From Amycolatopsis tolypomycina (GTDB taxonomy: Bacteria > Actinomycetota > Actinomycetes > Mycobacteriales > Pseudonocardiaceae), in the NCBI RefSeq assembly GCF_900105945.1, contig NZ_FNSO01000004.1, forward strand, positions 3,224,001 through 3,288,000: a DNA stretch of 64,000 nucleotides. The letters run 5' to 3'. The notes below the pieces were generated by a model, which had not been told where the DNA came from, ran no database searches, and worked only from the letters and a program-made list of their open reading frames with translations. Positions 53,758 to 61,635 of this stretch are shown in pieces. The position numbers were made by a program, and so were the translations under genes. Position 1 is the stretch's first letter, and each line of letters opens with the position of its first letter.

Positions 53758-54513
53758 ATGTGGCGGTTCGTCAAGCCTGCGCTGTGGACGTTCGGGGTGC
53801 TCGCCACCGCCGGGCTCGCGTTCTGGCTGGTGCTGGCCATGAACATCCCGTACAAGAGCGCCGCCGCGCCGGACACCACGCCGGAAACCACCTCGGCGAG
53901 CACCACGGCGCCGCCCCCGTCCGGGCCCACGATGGACACCGCGTATGTCACCGACGTCCGGCCGGGCCCGGACGACCGCACCGTGCTGCTGCACGTCACC
54001 CTGCCCACCTGCGTCGAAGTACCGGAGACCAAGGTCGCCGATGGCAACGACCGGGTCGACGTCGACGTCCGGTTCCGGCGGCCGGGCGGCGGCGCGGACT
54101 GCCCGCCGGCCCCCACCGACGTCCCGGTCCGGCTGCGGACACCGATCGGCCTGCGGCCGGTGTTCGTCAACACCAGCGACAGCTGGGGACAGGGGCCCGG
54201 CGGCTGGCGGCGGTGCGACCGGTTCCTCAGCTGCACCCCGCCCGCCGACCACTGCGACCCGCGGTGGATCGGGCACCTGGAGGCCCGCGCGGAAGCCGAG
54301 TTCTCCGGCACCACGCGGGCGTGCGACCAGCACTGGCTGATCCACGACCTGCAGCGGCACAGTGCCGAACCGCCGCACCGGGTCGTCTACCGCTGGGCGG
54401 GTGACACCTGGGCGGACTTCGCCTCGCCGAAGGGCGGCGGCTGCGGCGAAATCCTGGCCGCCGAACCGAAGTTCCCCACCGCGCTCTGCAAGGATCTCGC
54501 CCCGCCCGCGTGA
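53758..54513 (+). CDS. Membrane-anchored Cys-rich exported protein
   Basis: A 251-residue protein with an N-terminal helix (about residues 8-30, ALWTFGVLATAGLAFWLVLAM), a Thr/Pro linker (40-58) and an outer domain with eight cysteines that could form four disulphides. I recognise no family. ATG 53758 has GGGGGGAG seven bases upstream. It is a stand-alone gene. Confidence 0.65.
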   Translation: MWRFVKPALWTFGVLATAGLAFWLVLAMNIPYKSAAAPDTTPETTSASTTAPPPSGPTMDTAYVTDVRPGPDDRTVLLHVTLPTCVEVPETKVADGNDRVDVDVRFRRPGGGADCPPAPTDVPVRLRTPIGLRPVFVNTSDSWGQGPGGWRRCDRFLSCTPPADHCDPRWIGHLEARAEAEFSGTTRACDQHWLIHDLQRHSAEPPHRVVYRWAGDTWADFASPKGGGCGEILAAEPKFPTALCKDLAPPA

Positions 54514-54685
54514 CGCTACTGGAGCACCGCGACCCGGCCGTCAGGTTCGCCAGCGGGGCCCGCACCGGCCACGGCACTCGTCGAAATAGGGCCGAACGGA
54601 CTATCGGGGGCGCGGCTTTCCGCATACGGAAGCGGTTTGGAAGCCGGATCCCGCACAATACGGGGGAACGCGAAGGAGCCCAACG

Positions 54686-54853
54686 ATGAAACGTGCTGTA
54701 GCTGCCGCTCTGCTCACCGCGGCCGCGCTCGCCGTGCTCGCCCCCGTGGCGTCCGCGGCAAGCGGACCCTCGAGCGACCCGAACCCGGTCGGCGGGATCG
54801 GAGGCGGTCCCTACATCGGCGACGTGCCGAAACCCGGCCCTGGGGGCCAGTGA
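54686..54853 (+). CDS. Small secreted Gly/Pro-rich peptide
   Basis: A 55-codon gene: a signal peptide of about 24 residues (MKRAVAAALL, hydrophobic core, PVASA-A) and a mature peptide of about 31 residues rich in Gly, Pro and Asp (NPVGGIGGG, GDVPKPGPGGQ). AAGGAG (54673-54678) stands seven bases before ATG. There are no Cys, so it is not a disulphide-rich peptide. Function unknown. Confidence 0.65.
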   Translation: MKRAVAAALLTAAALAVLAPVASAASGPSSDPNPVGGIGGGPYIGDVPKPGPGGQ

Positions 54854-54881
54854 CCCCGGCGGTCACCGCCGGACGCCCGCT

Positions 54882-55817
54882 TCAGGGCACCAGCACCACG
54901 CGGCCCGGGCGGCTCCACGCCCGGGCCGCTTCTTGTAGCGGGACGCGCTCGAACCCGGCCGTCAGCGCCCCCGCCACCGTCTGCTCGACCACCGTCAGCA
55001 GTGCTTCCCGGCGCTCGTCGGCGGTGAGCTCGTTGTTCGTGTACCCGAGGATCCGCAGTGACCGGCTGCGCAGCACCGCCGAGGGGACCGGGCACACCTC
55101 GCCCGCGGCGCTGCCGAGGTTGACCAGCCGCCCGCCCGGCCGCAGGGTGCGCAGCGCCGCCGCGGCCGGGAGCCCGCACACCGGGTCCAGCACCAGGTCG
55201 ACCGGGCCGGCCACCGCACCGAGCCGCCGGGCCAGCCCCTCGACGTCTTCGCCGTCCTCGAGCCGGATGGTGCCGTCCGCCCCGAACCGGCGGGCCCGCT
55301 CCAGCGCGGCTTCCGAGCGCGCGCACGCGACGACCCGGCCGGCCCCGGCCACCCGCGCCAGCTGGACGGCCGACTGCCCGACCACCCCGCCCGCGCCGAG
55401 CACCAGCACGGTCTCGCCCGCGGCCAGCTCTCCCTTGCCCGTCAAGCACATCCACGCCGCCACCGCGGACAGCCCGAGCGCCGCGACCAGCGTGTGATCG
55501 GCCTGTGCGGGCAGTTCGACCACGTCGGCGGCCGCGGCCACCGCGTACTCGGCCATGCTGCCGTCACCCGGCCGCATGCCCGCCGCGGTCGCGAACCAGA
55601 CCGGTTTCCCCGCCAGCAGGCCCACTCCCTGCACCCCTGGCACGTACGGCGTGGCGGGCACGCCGAAGTAGGACGTGCCGGACGCGCAGAGCAGGTCGAG
55701 CGGGGTGATCGGCGCCGCGGTGACCCGCACGGCGACCTCGCCGGGCGACGGCGTGGGTTCCGCCCGGTCGGTCACCACCGGCGGCTGCCCGGCCGCCCGG
55801 ATCTCAGCCGCGCGCAC
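54882..55817 (-). CDS. MDR-family zinc-independent oxidoreductase
   Basis: A 311-residue quinone-oxidoreductase-type protein. GroES-like part: APITPLDLLCASGTSYFG. The Rossmann motif is VLGAGGVVGQSAVQLARVAG and the cofactor loop CARSEAALERARRFGAD. Zinc-ligand cysteines are absent. It is the last gene of the minus-strand catabolic cluster, six nt after the dioxygenase, and could reduce a maleylacetate-like or quinone intermediate; this is inference from context. Confidence 0.83.
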   Translation of the reverse strand: MRAAEIRAAGQPPVVTDRAEPTPSPGEVAVRVTAAPITPLDLLCASGTSYFGVPATPYVPGVQGVGLLAGKPVWFATAAGMRPGDGSMAEYAVAAAADVVELPAQADHTLVAALGLSAVAAWMCLTGKGELAAGETVLVLGAGGVVGQSAVQLARVAGAGRVVACARSEAALERARRFGADGTIRLEDGEDVEGLARRLGAVAGPVDLVLDPVCGLPAAAALRTLRPGGRLVNLGSAAGEVCPVPSAVLRSRSLRILGYTNNELTADERREALLTVVEQTVAGALTAGFERVPLQEAARAWSRPGRVVLVP

Positions 55818-55823
55818 CGGCGG

Positions 55824-56684
55824 TCACACCGGCTGCAGGACGAAGTCGTAGCGGGCCTCGAGCCACGGCTGCGCCGACGTGCCGCCGTCCGGTGTCGGCC
55901 CGGGATCGCGCGGCTCGAAGGCGACCACCAGCTCCCGCTTGGTGCCGAACACGACGTCGCTGTCGAGGTACTGCGCGCCCTCCTGGAACAGGTGGGTGAT
56001 CAGCGGCTCGTACCCGGCGGCGTTGAGCAGGAAGTGCACGTGCGCGGGCCGGTAGTGGCTGATGTCGGTGCTGCGGATGAGCTCGCCGACCGGGCCGTCC
56101 ATCGGGATCGAGTACCCCTTCGGCGCGATGGTCCGCACGCAGTAGGTGCCGTCGGCGCGGCTGGTGTACTTCGCGCGCAGCCGGGCCTCGTCGACCTCCG
56201 GCAGCTGTGACTCGTACGCGCCTTCTTCGTCGGCCTGCCAGACGTCGAGGACCGCGCCGACGACCGGGAAGCCGTCCAGGCCGCGGACCGTGCCCGTGAT
56301 GTAGAGCGGCGTGCCGGGCAGTCCGTCGGACATGTCGCCGCCGAACGGCATCTCCGGTGAGCCGTCGATGTGGAACGGGCCGAGCACGGTGGCCGGCGTC
56401 GCCTTGGCGTCGAAGGCGTGGTTCATCTGCACCACCAGCATGCTCAGGCCGAGCACGTCGGAGGCGAGGATGAACTCCTCGCGCTTCTCGTCGCTGATCT
56501 GGCCGGTCGCGGTCAGCCACCGCATCGCGGCCATCCACTCGGGCTCGCTCAGCCGCACTTCGCGGGCGAAGGCGTGCAGGTGACGCACGAGCGCCGCCAT
56601 CACCTCGGCCGTCCGCGGGTCGTGCGCGCGCGCCCACCGCTGCGCGGCGAGCTCGGTGATGTTGTCCTCGGTGACCAGCTGCAT
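55824..56684 (-). CDS. Intradiol ring-cleavage dioxygenase (hydroxyquinol/catechol 1,2-dioxygenase type)
   Basis: A 286-residue non-haem Fe(III) enzyme. The N-terminal helical linker domain covers about residues 1-95, followed by a beta sandwich. Iron ligands are probably the Tyr in EEGAYESQ, the Tyr in FRTIAPKGY-like CVRTIAPKGYSIP, and the two His in HYRPAHVHF. It cleaves between the hydroxyls of a catechol or hydroxyquinol to a muconate or maleylacetate. ATG 56684 has GAGAGGA just upstream. The next gene upstream ends 11 nt away. Confidence 0.88.
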   Translation of the reverse strand: MQLVTEDNITELAAQRWARAHDPRTAEVMAALVRHLHAFAREVRLSEPEWMAAMRWLTATGQISDEKREEFILASDVLGLSMLVVQMNHAFDAKATPATVLGPFHIDGSPEMPFGGDMSDGLPGTPLYITGTVRGLDGFPVVGAVLDVWQADEEGAYESQLPEVDEARLRAKYTSRADGTYCVRTIAPKGYSIPMDGPVGELIRSTDISHYRPAHVHFLLNAAGYEPLITHLFQEGAQYLDSDVVFGTKRELVVAFEPRDPGPTPDGGTSAQPWLEARYDFVLQPV

Positions 56685-56695
56685 CGGCGTTCCTC

Positions 56696-57490
56696 TCACG
56701 CGTGCGGATCCGGCGGGACCGACCGGTTGTTCAAGTCGACGGACAGGAAGATGTCGTTGGCGACGGGGTGGCGCAGCTCCTCGGCCAGCTGGCCGATCAG
56801 CCCCGCGGTCCTGGCCAGCAGCGCGAACCCGCGCAGCAGCTGCAGCGGCAGCCCGAGGTCGGCGAGCGCGGCGCCGCAGACGCCGGCGCCGTTGAGCGGC
56901 AGCGTCTTGCCCAGCACCCGCGGGTGCACCCGGCCGATCGCGGCGAACAGCTCCAGGTGCGGGCCGCGCAGGCCCTCTTCGTCGGCGATGGCGAACAGCC
57001 GCGGGGTGCGCGGGTCGCCGTCCTTGTGCACGTGGTGGCCGAGCCCGGGGACGAACTTCCGTTCCGCACGGCGCTTTTCGACGGTTTCGAGCGCGAGCGC
57101 GTCCCAGCCGCCGTCGCCGTCCGGGAGGGTGTCCACTTCGGACAGCACGTCGTGCAGGAATCGGCCGCAGTCCTCGGTGACGCCGAGGAAGCGCGACCCG
57201 CCGCCCAGCAGCCCGGCCGCCAGGGCGCCCTGGACCGAGTCCGGTGCGGACAGGTACGTCAGCCGCGTGACGATCGCGGTGGGGGTGAAGCCGTGGTCGG
57301 CCAGCGCGGCCAGCACCGCCTCGAAGACCCGGGTTTCCCCGGGGGACGGACGGCGTTGCGTGGCCAGCCAGAAGGCGAGCTCGCCGAACCCGACGGTGCC
57401 CATGACGTCTTCGGCCAGATCGTGGCCGAGCAGCGTGATCTTGTCCTTTGTGGACGCGCCGAGGGCGGTTTCGTAGGCCGGGTCAGCCAT
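56696..57490 (-). CDS. Citrate synthase/citryl-CoA lyase-like protein
   Basis: A 264-residue short member of the citrate synthase superfamily. FVPGLGHHVHKDGDPRTPRLF is split here as the counterpart of the GxGHRVYKxxDPR active-site block, giving His and Asp; an earlier His region is LSAPDSVQGALAAGLL. Short forms lack the first domain of citrate synthase and act as lyases on citryl-CoA, citramalyl-CoA or similar thioesters. It overlaps the CoA transferase gene by eight bases, so lysis of a CoA thioester made by that enzyme is the likely job. Confidence 0.8.
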   Translation of the reverse strand: MADPAYETALGASTKDKITLLGHDLAEDVMGTVGFGELAFWLATQRRPSPGETRVFEAVLAALADHGFTPTAIVTRLTYLSAPDSVQGALAAGLLGGGSRFLGVTEDCGRFLHDVLSEVDTLPDGDGGWDALALETVEKRRAERKFVPGLGHHVHKDGDPRTPRLFAIADEEGLRGPHLELFAAIGRVHPRVLGKTLPLNGAGVCGAALADLGLPLQLLRGFALLARTAGLIGQLAEELRHPVANDIFLSVDLNNRSVPPDPHA

Positions 57491-58640
57491 CGGCGGCCTC
57501 CGTCAGCCACGCCCGCAGTTCGGCGCCGTGTTCGTCGAGCTCCGGCGGCGGCAGCCGGTAGCCGGCCGGGGTCGCGGAGAACCGGATGGGGTGGCGGGTC
57601 GTCGGAACCGCGCGAGCGCCCTCGCCGACCTCGACGATCGGGTCCAGCCCGAAGCGTTCGGCCATCGCGAACCCGCCGTCGATCGTGTTGATCGGTCCAC
57701 ACGGGACACCGACCTCCGTCAGCGCGTCGAACCAGTCCACCGCCCCGCGTTTCGCCAGCCGCTCGACGAGGATCGGCCGGAGCTCTTCGCGGTTCTTCGT
57801 CCGGTCGGCGTTGCGGGCGAACCGCGGGTCGTCGGGGATGCCGGGCAGGTCGAGCACCTCGCACAGCCGCCGGAACTGCCCGTCGTTGGCCGCGGCGACG
57901 ATCAGGTCGTTGTCGGCCGTCGGCAGCGGCTCGTAGGGGAAGACGCTGGGGTGGGCGTTGCCCATCCGGTACGGCACCACACCGCCGGCGGCGTAGGCCG
58001 AGCTGTGGTTGACCAGCCCGGTCAGCGCCGAGGACAGCAGGTTGACCTCGACGTGCTGGCCTTCGCCGGTCGCGTCACGGTGGCGCAGCGCGGCCAGGAT
58101 GCCGATCACCGCGTGGTTGCCCGCCATGACGTCGAACACCGAGATCCCGGCCCGGTACGGCGGGCCGTCCGGATCGCCGGTCAGGCTCATCAGGCCCGAG
58201 ATCGCCTGCACCATCAGGTCGTAGCCGGGTACGTGCGCGCCCTCGCCTGCCCCGAACCCGCTGATCGACGCGTAGACGCTGCCGGGGTTGACCGCGCGGA
58301 CCGCGGCGTAGTCCAGGCCGTACTTGGCCAGCCCGCCGGGCTTGAAGTTCTCGATCAGCACGTCCGCACGGGCCGCCAGCTCGCGGGCGACGACGGCGTC
58401 GGCCTCGTCGCGCAGGTCGAGCGCGATGGACCGCTTCCCGCGGTTGACGCCCAGGTAGTACGTCGAGACGTCCCCGCGCACCGGCGGCATCCACGTGCGG
58501 GTCTCGTCGCCCTGCGGGCCCTCGACCTTGACGACGTCGGCGCCCAGATCGGCCAGCAGCATCGTGGCGTACGGGCCGGCCAGCACCCGCGAGAAGTCCG
58601 CGACCAGCAGCCCGGACAGCGGGCCGGTGGGGGGTTCCAA
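57483..58640 (-). CDS. Class III (CaiB/BaiF) CoA transferase
   Basis: A 385-residue CoA transferase. It begins GPLSGLLVADFSRVLAGPYATMLLADLGADVVKVE; the catalytic Asp is probably in GYDLMVQAISGLMSLTG. It moves CoA between carboxylic acids without a covalent thioester pool. It is the first gene of the minus-strand operon, preceded by the GTCCGTCAGACGGAC dyad, and probably activates the organic acid that the citrate-lyase-like protein then splits. Confidence 0.88.
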   Translation of the reverse strand: MEPPTGPLSGLLVADFSRVLAGPYATMLLADLGADVVKVEGPQGDETRTWMPPVRGDVSTYYLGVNRGKRSIALDLRDEADAVVARELAARADVLIENFKPGGLAKYGLDYAAVRAVNPGSVYASISGFGAGEGAHVPGYDLMVQAISGLMSLTGDPDGPPYRAGISVFDVMAGNHAVIGILAALRHRDATGEGQHVEVNLLSSALTGLVNHSSAYAAGGVVPYRMGNAHPSVFPYEPLPTADNDLIVAAANDGQFRRLCEVLDLPGIPDDPRFARNADRTKNREELRPILVERLAKRGAVDWFDALTEVGVPCGPINTIDGGFAMAERFGLDPIVEVGEGARAVPTTRHPIRFSATPAGYRLPPPELDEHGAELRAWLTEAADG

Positions 58641-58659
58641 GACCAGGTCCTCGCCTTCT

Positions 58660-58674
58660 GTCCGTCAGACGGAC
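58660..58674. promoter_or_regulatory. IclR-type operator candidate before the CoA transferase operon
   Basis: GTCCGTC-a-GACGGAC is a perfect 15-bp dyad 20 nt upstream of the operon start. A dyad with the same outer arms (GTCCG N5 CGGAC) lies before the amidohydrolase gene. Confidence 0.6.
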
Positions 58675-58710
58675 TGTTGTCCGCCAGTCTGCGACAGGCC
58701 GCGGCTGCGG

Positions 58711-59523
58711 TCAACCCGCCGTGCCGCTCACGACCACGTGGGGGACCTCGTCGAGCCGGGCGAAGTCGGCGCTGATCTCCCCGGCGGTCTGCAGCAGCAG
58801 CGGCAGGTGGTGCTCCAGCAGCCGCTCGACCGGGGTTTCCGCGGCGTGGCAGTTGACGTTGACGCCGGCGATCACCCGCCCGGACCCGTCGCGCAGCGGC
58901 GCGGCCACCGACCGGATGCCCAGCGTGAGCTGCTCGTCGGTGAGCGCCCAGCCGCGGGCCCGCACCTCGCGCAGGGCGGCGTCCCGCTCGGTGCGGTCCG
59001 GCTGCCAGCGCGGGACCAGCCCCGACCGGCTCGCCTCCGCCAGCACCGCCTCCAGCTCGTCCGGCGGCAACGCGGCCAGCTGCACCTTGCCCAGCGACGT
59101 CGGCAGCGCCGGGAAGCGGGTCCCGATCTGCACGCTCAGGCCCACGATCTTCGGCACCGCGACCCGGGCGACGTAGACGATGTCGGAGCCGTCGAGCTGG
59201 GCGATCGAGCACGACTCGTTCGTGCGCGCGACCAGCCGTTCCAGGTGCGGCCGGGCGACGTCCCACAGGCCGGTGGAGCGCACGTAGGCGACCCCGAGGT
59301 CGAGCACCCGCGGCGTCAGCGAGTAGTCGCGGCCGTCGGTGCGGACGTAGCCGAGCTCTTCGAGGGTCAGCAGGATCCGGCGGGCGGTCGGGCGGGCCAG
59401 GCCGGTGGCCGTGGCGACCTCGGCCAGCGTCATCGCCCGCCGGCCCGGCCGGAACGCCGTGATCACCTCGAGCCCGCGCGCCAGTGCCTCGATGAAGTCG
59501 GGACCGGTTCCCTCGCGTGGCAT
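58711..59523 (-). CDS. IclR-family transcriptional regulator
   Basis: A 270-residue regulator. The winged helix covers about residues 10-75 (SRGLEV-like ALARGLEVITAFRP, then GLARPTARRILLTLEELGYV). The ligand-binding domain follows, with SCSIAQLDGSDIVYVARV and PTSLGKVQLA as typical blocks. PcaR/PobR-type members control aromatic degradation. It lies between the CoA transferase operon and the divergent amidohydrolase; both flanks carry the same dyad, so it is the likely controller of both. Confidence 0.9.
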   Translation of the reverse strand: MPREGTGPDFIEALARGLEVITAFRPGRRAMTLAEVATATGLARPTARRILLTLEELGYVRTDGRDYSLTPRVLDLGVAYVRSTGLWDVARPHLERLVARTNESCSIAQLDGSDIVYVARVAVPKIVGLSVQIGTRFPALPTSLGKVQLAALPPDELEAVLAEASRSGLVPRWQPDRTERDAALREVRARGWALTDEQLTLGIRSVAAPLRDGSGRVIAGVNVNCHAAETPVERLLEHHLPLLLQTAGEISADFARLDEVPHVVVSGTAG

Positions 59524-59611
59524 GCGACCTCCCTCTGCAAGTCCCTGGCAGCGTAGCGGCGGGGATTGACACCGGCGCAGCACTGGGCAAAGGTGACTGC
59601 GCCCACCAAGT

Positions 59612-59626
59612 GTCCGTGGAGCGGAC
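59612..59626. promoter_or_regulatory. IclR-type operator candidate before the amidohydrolase
   Basis: GTCCG-tggag-CGGAC, 15 bp, has arms and spacing identical to the dyad at 58660-58674. It is 25 nt before ATG 59651. Confidence 0.55.
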
Positions 59627-59650
59627 GAGTGTACGCAAACGGAGGCAGTC

Positions 59651-61075
59651 ATGTCCGGATCGATCGTCCTGCGGGGTGGCACGGTGCTGACCCTCGACGA
59701 CGCGCGCCGCGTCCTGCCCGGCGAAGACGTCCTGGTCGAGGGCGACCGCATCACCGCGATCGGACCGGCGCTCGACGTGCCGGCGGGCACGACCGAGATC
59801 GACGCCACCGGCGGCATCGTCATGCCCGGGATGATCGACACCCACCGCCACCTCTGGCAGACCGCCATGCGCGGCTACGGCGCCGACTGGACGCTGACCC
59901 AGTACTTCGTCTGGTACTACCTCGAGTGGGGCAAGGTGTTCCGCCCCGAGGACATCCACGCCGGCAACCTGCTCGGCGCGTGGGAAGCCCTGGAGGCCGG
60001 CGTCACCACCACTGTCGACTGGTCGCACGGCCTGCAGACCACCGAGCACGCCGACGCGGCGGCCGACGCGCTCGAAGCCGTCCCCGGCCGGTTCGTCCTC
60101 GCCTACGGCAACATCCAGGACGCCCCGGCGAACTGGACGGCCACCCGGGAGTTCCGCGACTTCGTCTCGCGGCGCACCGGCGGCGACGGCGGCCTCGAAG
60201 GCTTCCAGCTCGCCTTCGACGTCACCGGCGACCCGGCGTTCCCCGAGAAGCCGGCGTTCGAGGTGGCCCGCGAGCTCGGCGTGCCGGTGACCACGCACGC
60301 CGGCGTCTGGGGCGCGACCGGCGACGACGGGATCCGGCTGATGTACGACCACGGGTTCATGGCCCCGGAGACCGTCTACGTCCACGGCGCGTCGCTGTCG
60401 GCCGACTCCTACCACCGCATCGCCGCCACCGGCGGGTCGGTGTCGGTCTCGACCGAGAGCGAGCAGAGCGCCGGCCAGGGCTACCCGCCCACCTGGGCGC
60501 TGCGCAAGTACGGCATCCCGGTGTCGCTGTCGATGGACACCTCGGTGTGGTGGAGCGGCGACCTCTTCTCGGCCATGCGCGCCACCCTCGGCGCCGACCG
60601 GTCCCGCGAGCACCTGGAAGCGCACGCCAAGGGCGACACCGTGACGCACGCGGCACTGCGCGCGGAACAGGTCGTGGAGTGGGCCACCCGCGGTGGCGCC
60701 GCGGCGCTGGGGCGCTCGGACCTCGGCAGCCTCGAAGTGGGCAAGAAGGCCGACGTCGTCCTGCTGAAGAACGACGACTCGCCGGCGTCGTTCCCGCTGC
60801 TGAACCCGTACGGCCACGTGGCGTTCCAGGCCCAGCGCGGCGACGTCCACACCGTCCTGGTCGGCGGCCGGGTCGTCAAGCGCGACGGCAAGCTGGTCGC
60901 CGCCGACCTGCCCGCCGTCCGGCAGCGCGTCGAGGAGACGGTCGGGTACCTGCGGGCGCAGCTGGGGGAGGAGGCGTGGTGGCAGGGGATGAACCCCGAC
61001 GTCCCGGAGACCAAGATCCTCGACAACCCCTACACCTACACCGACTACCAGAGCGACCGCACCCACGGCGGCTGA
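59651..61075 (+). CDS. Amidohydrolase of the ATZ/TRZ (chlorohydrolase/deaminase) type
   Basis: A 474-residue metal-dependent hydrolase. DTHRHLWQ (about residues 63-70) gives the HxH metal ligands, TTHAGVWG and VYVHGASL the further His, and SMDTSVWW the catalytic Asp. A composite beta-sandwich surrounds the barrel, ending with GKKADVVLLKND. Family members deaminate or dechlorinate nitrogen heterocycles. The substrate is unknown, but co-location with ring-cleavage genes fits an entry step. It is 127 nt divergent from the IclR gene. Confidence 0.85.
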   Translation: MSGSIVLRGGTVLTLDDARRVLPGEDVLVEGDRITAIGPALDVPAGTTEIDATGGIVMPGMIDTHRHLWQTAMRGYGADWTLTQYFVWYYLEWGKVFRPEDIHAGNLLGAWEALEAGVTTTVDWSHGLQTTEHADAAADALEAVPGRFVLAYGNIQDAPANWTATREFRDFVSRRTGGDGGLEGFQLAFDVTGDPAFPEKPAFEVARELGVPVTTHAGVWGATGDDGIRLMYDHGFMAPETVYVHGASLSADSYHRIAATGGSVSVSTESEQSAGQGYPPTWALRKYGIPVSLSMDTSVWWSGDLFSAMRATLGADRSREHLEAHAKGDTVTHAALRAEQVVEWATRGGAAALGRSDLGSLEVGKKADVVLLKNDDSPASFPLLNPYGHVAFQAQRGDVHTVLVGGRVVKRDGKLVAADLPAVRQRVEETVGYLRAQLGEEAWWQGMNPDVPETKILDNPYTYTDYQSDRTHGG

Positions 61076-61077
61076 GC

Positions 61078-61083
61078 TACCGT
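61078..61083 (+). promoter_or_regulatory. -10 hexamer TACCGT, possible leaderless start of the 61092 gene
   Basis: TACCGT overlaps the region just past the amidohydrolase stop and ends eight bases before GTG 61092. Confidence 0.35.
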
Positions 61084-61091
61084 TGCCGTCC

Positions 61092-61586
61092 GTGGTCCAG
61101 GTCTTCGTCCAGCCCGCCTACGGCACCGCGGACGCCCGCCGCTACGGCGCCGAATCCCTCGAGAAGACCGTGGCCTTCGGTGCGTACGCCGATCTCCTCG
61201 ATCCCGCCGACCTCGCCCGGCTGAACGCGCTGCACCCGGGTGGCCGGGCCCGGTTCTGGGGCGCCAAGGACAAGTACGACCGCCGGATGGACACCGTGAC
61301 CACCGGCGACGTCGTGCTCTTCACCGGCCGCAAGCACGTCCAGGCCACCGCCGAGGTCGGGCACGGGTTCCGCAACCCCGCCTTCGCACGCCGCCTCTGG
61401 GCCCCGGACCCGGGGAAGTGCCTGTTCAGCAACGTCTACAGCCTGCGCCGCTACCGCCGTGTCGGGCTGCCCTACGAAGCCGTCTGGGCGCTGCCGGGCT
61501 TCACCCCCGGCGACCACTTCATGGGCCTGCGGTTCCTCGACGCGGCGAAGTCCGCCGCCGTACTGGACCTGCTCGCCGCGCACTGA
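61092..61586 (+). CDS. Small EVE/PUA-like domain protein (tentative)
   Basis: A 164-residue single-domain protein. GDVVLFTGRKHVQATAEVG, FRNPAFARRLW, CLFSNVYSL, VGLPYEAVWALPGF and FMGLRFLD follow the order of blocks in the EVE-like domains fused to McrA/McrBC-type nucleases that read modified bases (gDrvlfy..g.y...V, np..A..lW, IffL, ipy..l, GfR.vd). No nuclease is attached. GTG 61092 follows a -10; TTG 61083 is an alternative. The assignment is by pattern only. Confidence 0.45.
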   Translation: MVQVFVQPAYGTADARRYGAESLEKTVAFGAYADLLDPADLARLNALHPGGRARFWGAKDKYDRRMDTVTTGDVVLFTGRKHVQATAEVGHGFRNPAFARRLWAPDPGKCLFSNVYSLRRYRRVGLPYEAVWALPGFTPGDHFMGLRFLDAAKSAAVLDLLAAH

Positions 61587-61587
61587 G

Positions 61588-61620
61588 CGAGCCGGGTCCG
61601 CGCGGTGCGGACCCGGCTCG
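61588..61620. terminator. Hairpin between convergent genes
   Basis: CGAGCCGGGTCCGC (61588-61601) pairs exactly with 61607-61620, with a 5-nt loop, directly after the stop of the EVE-like gene and 15 nt before the end of the Asp-rich protein gene. Confidence 0.8.
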
Positions 61621-61635
61621 GCTTCGACCAGCGGA

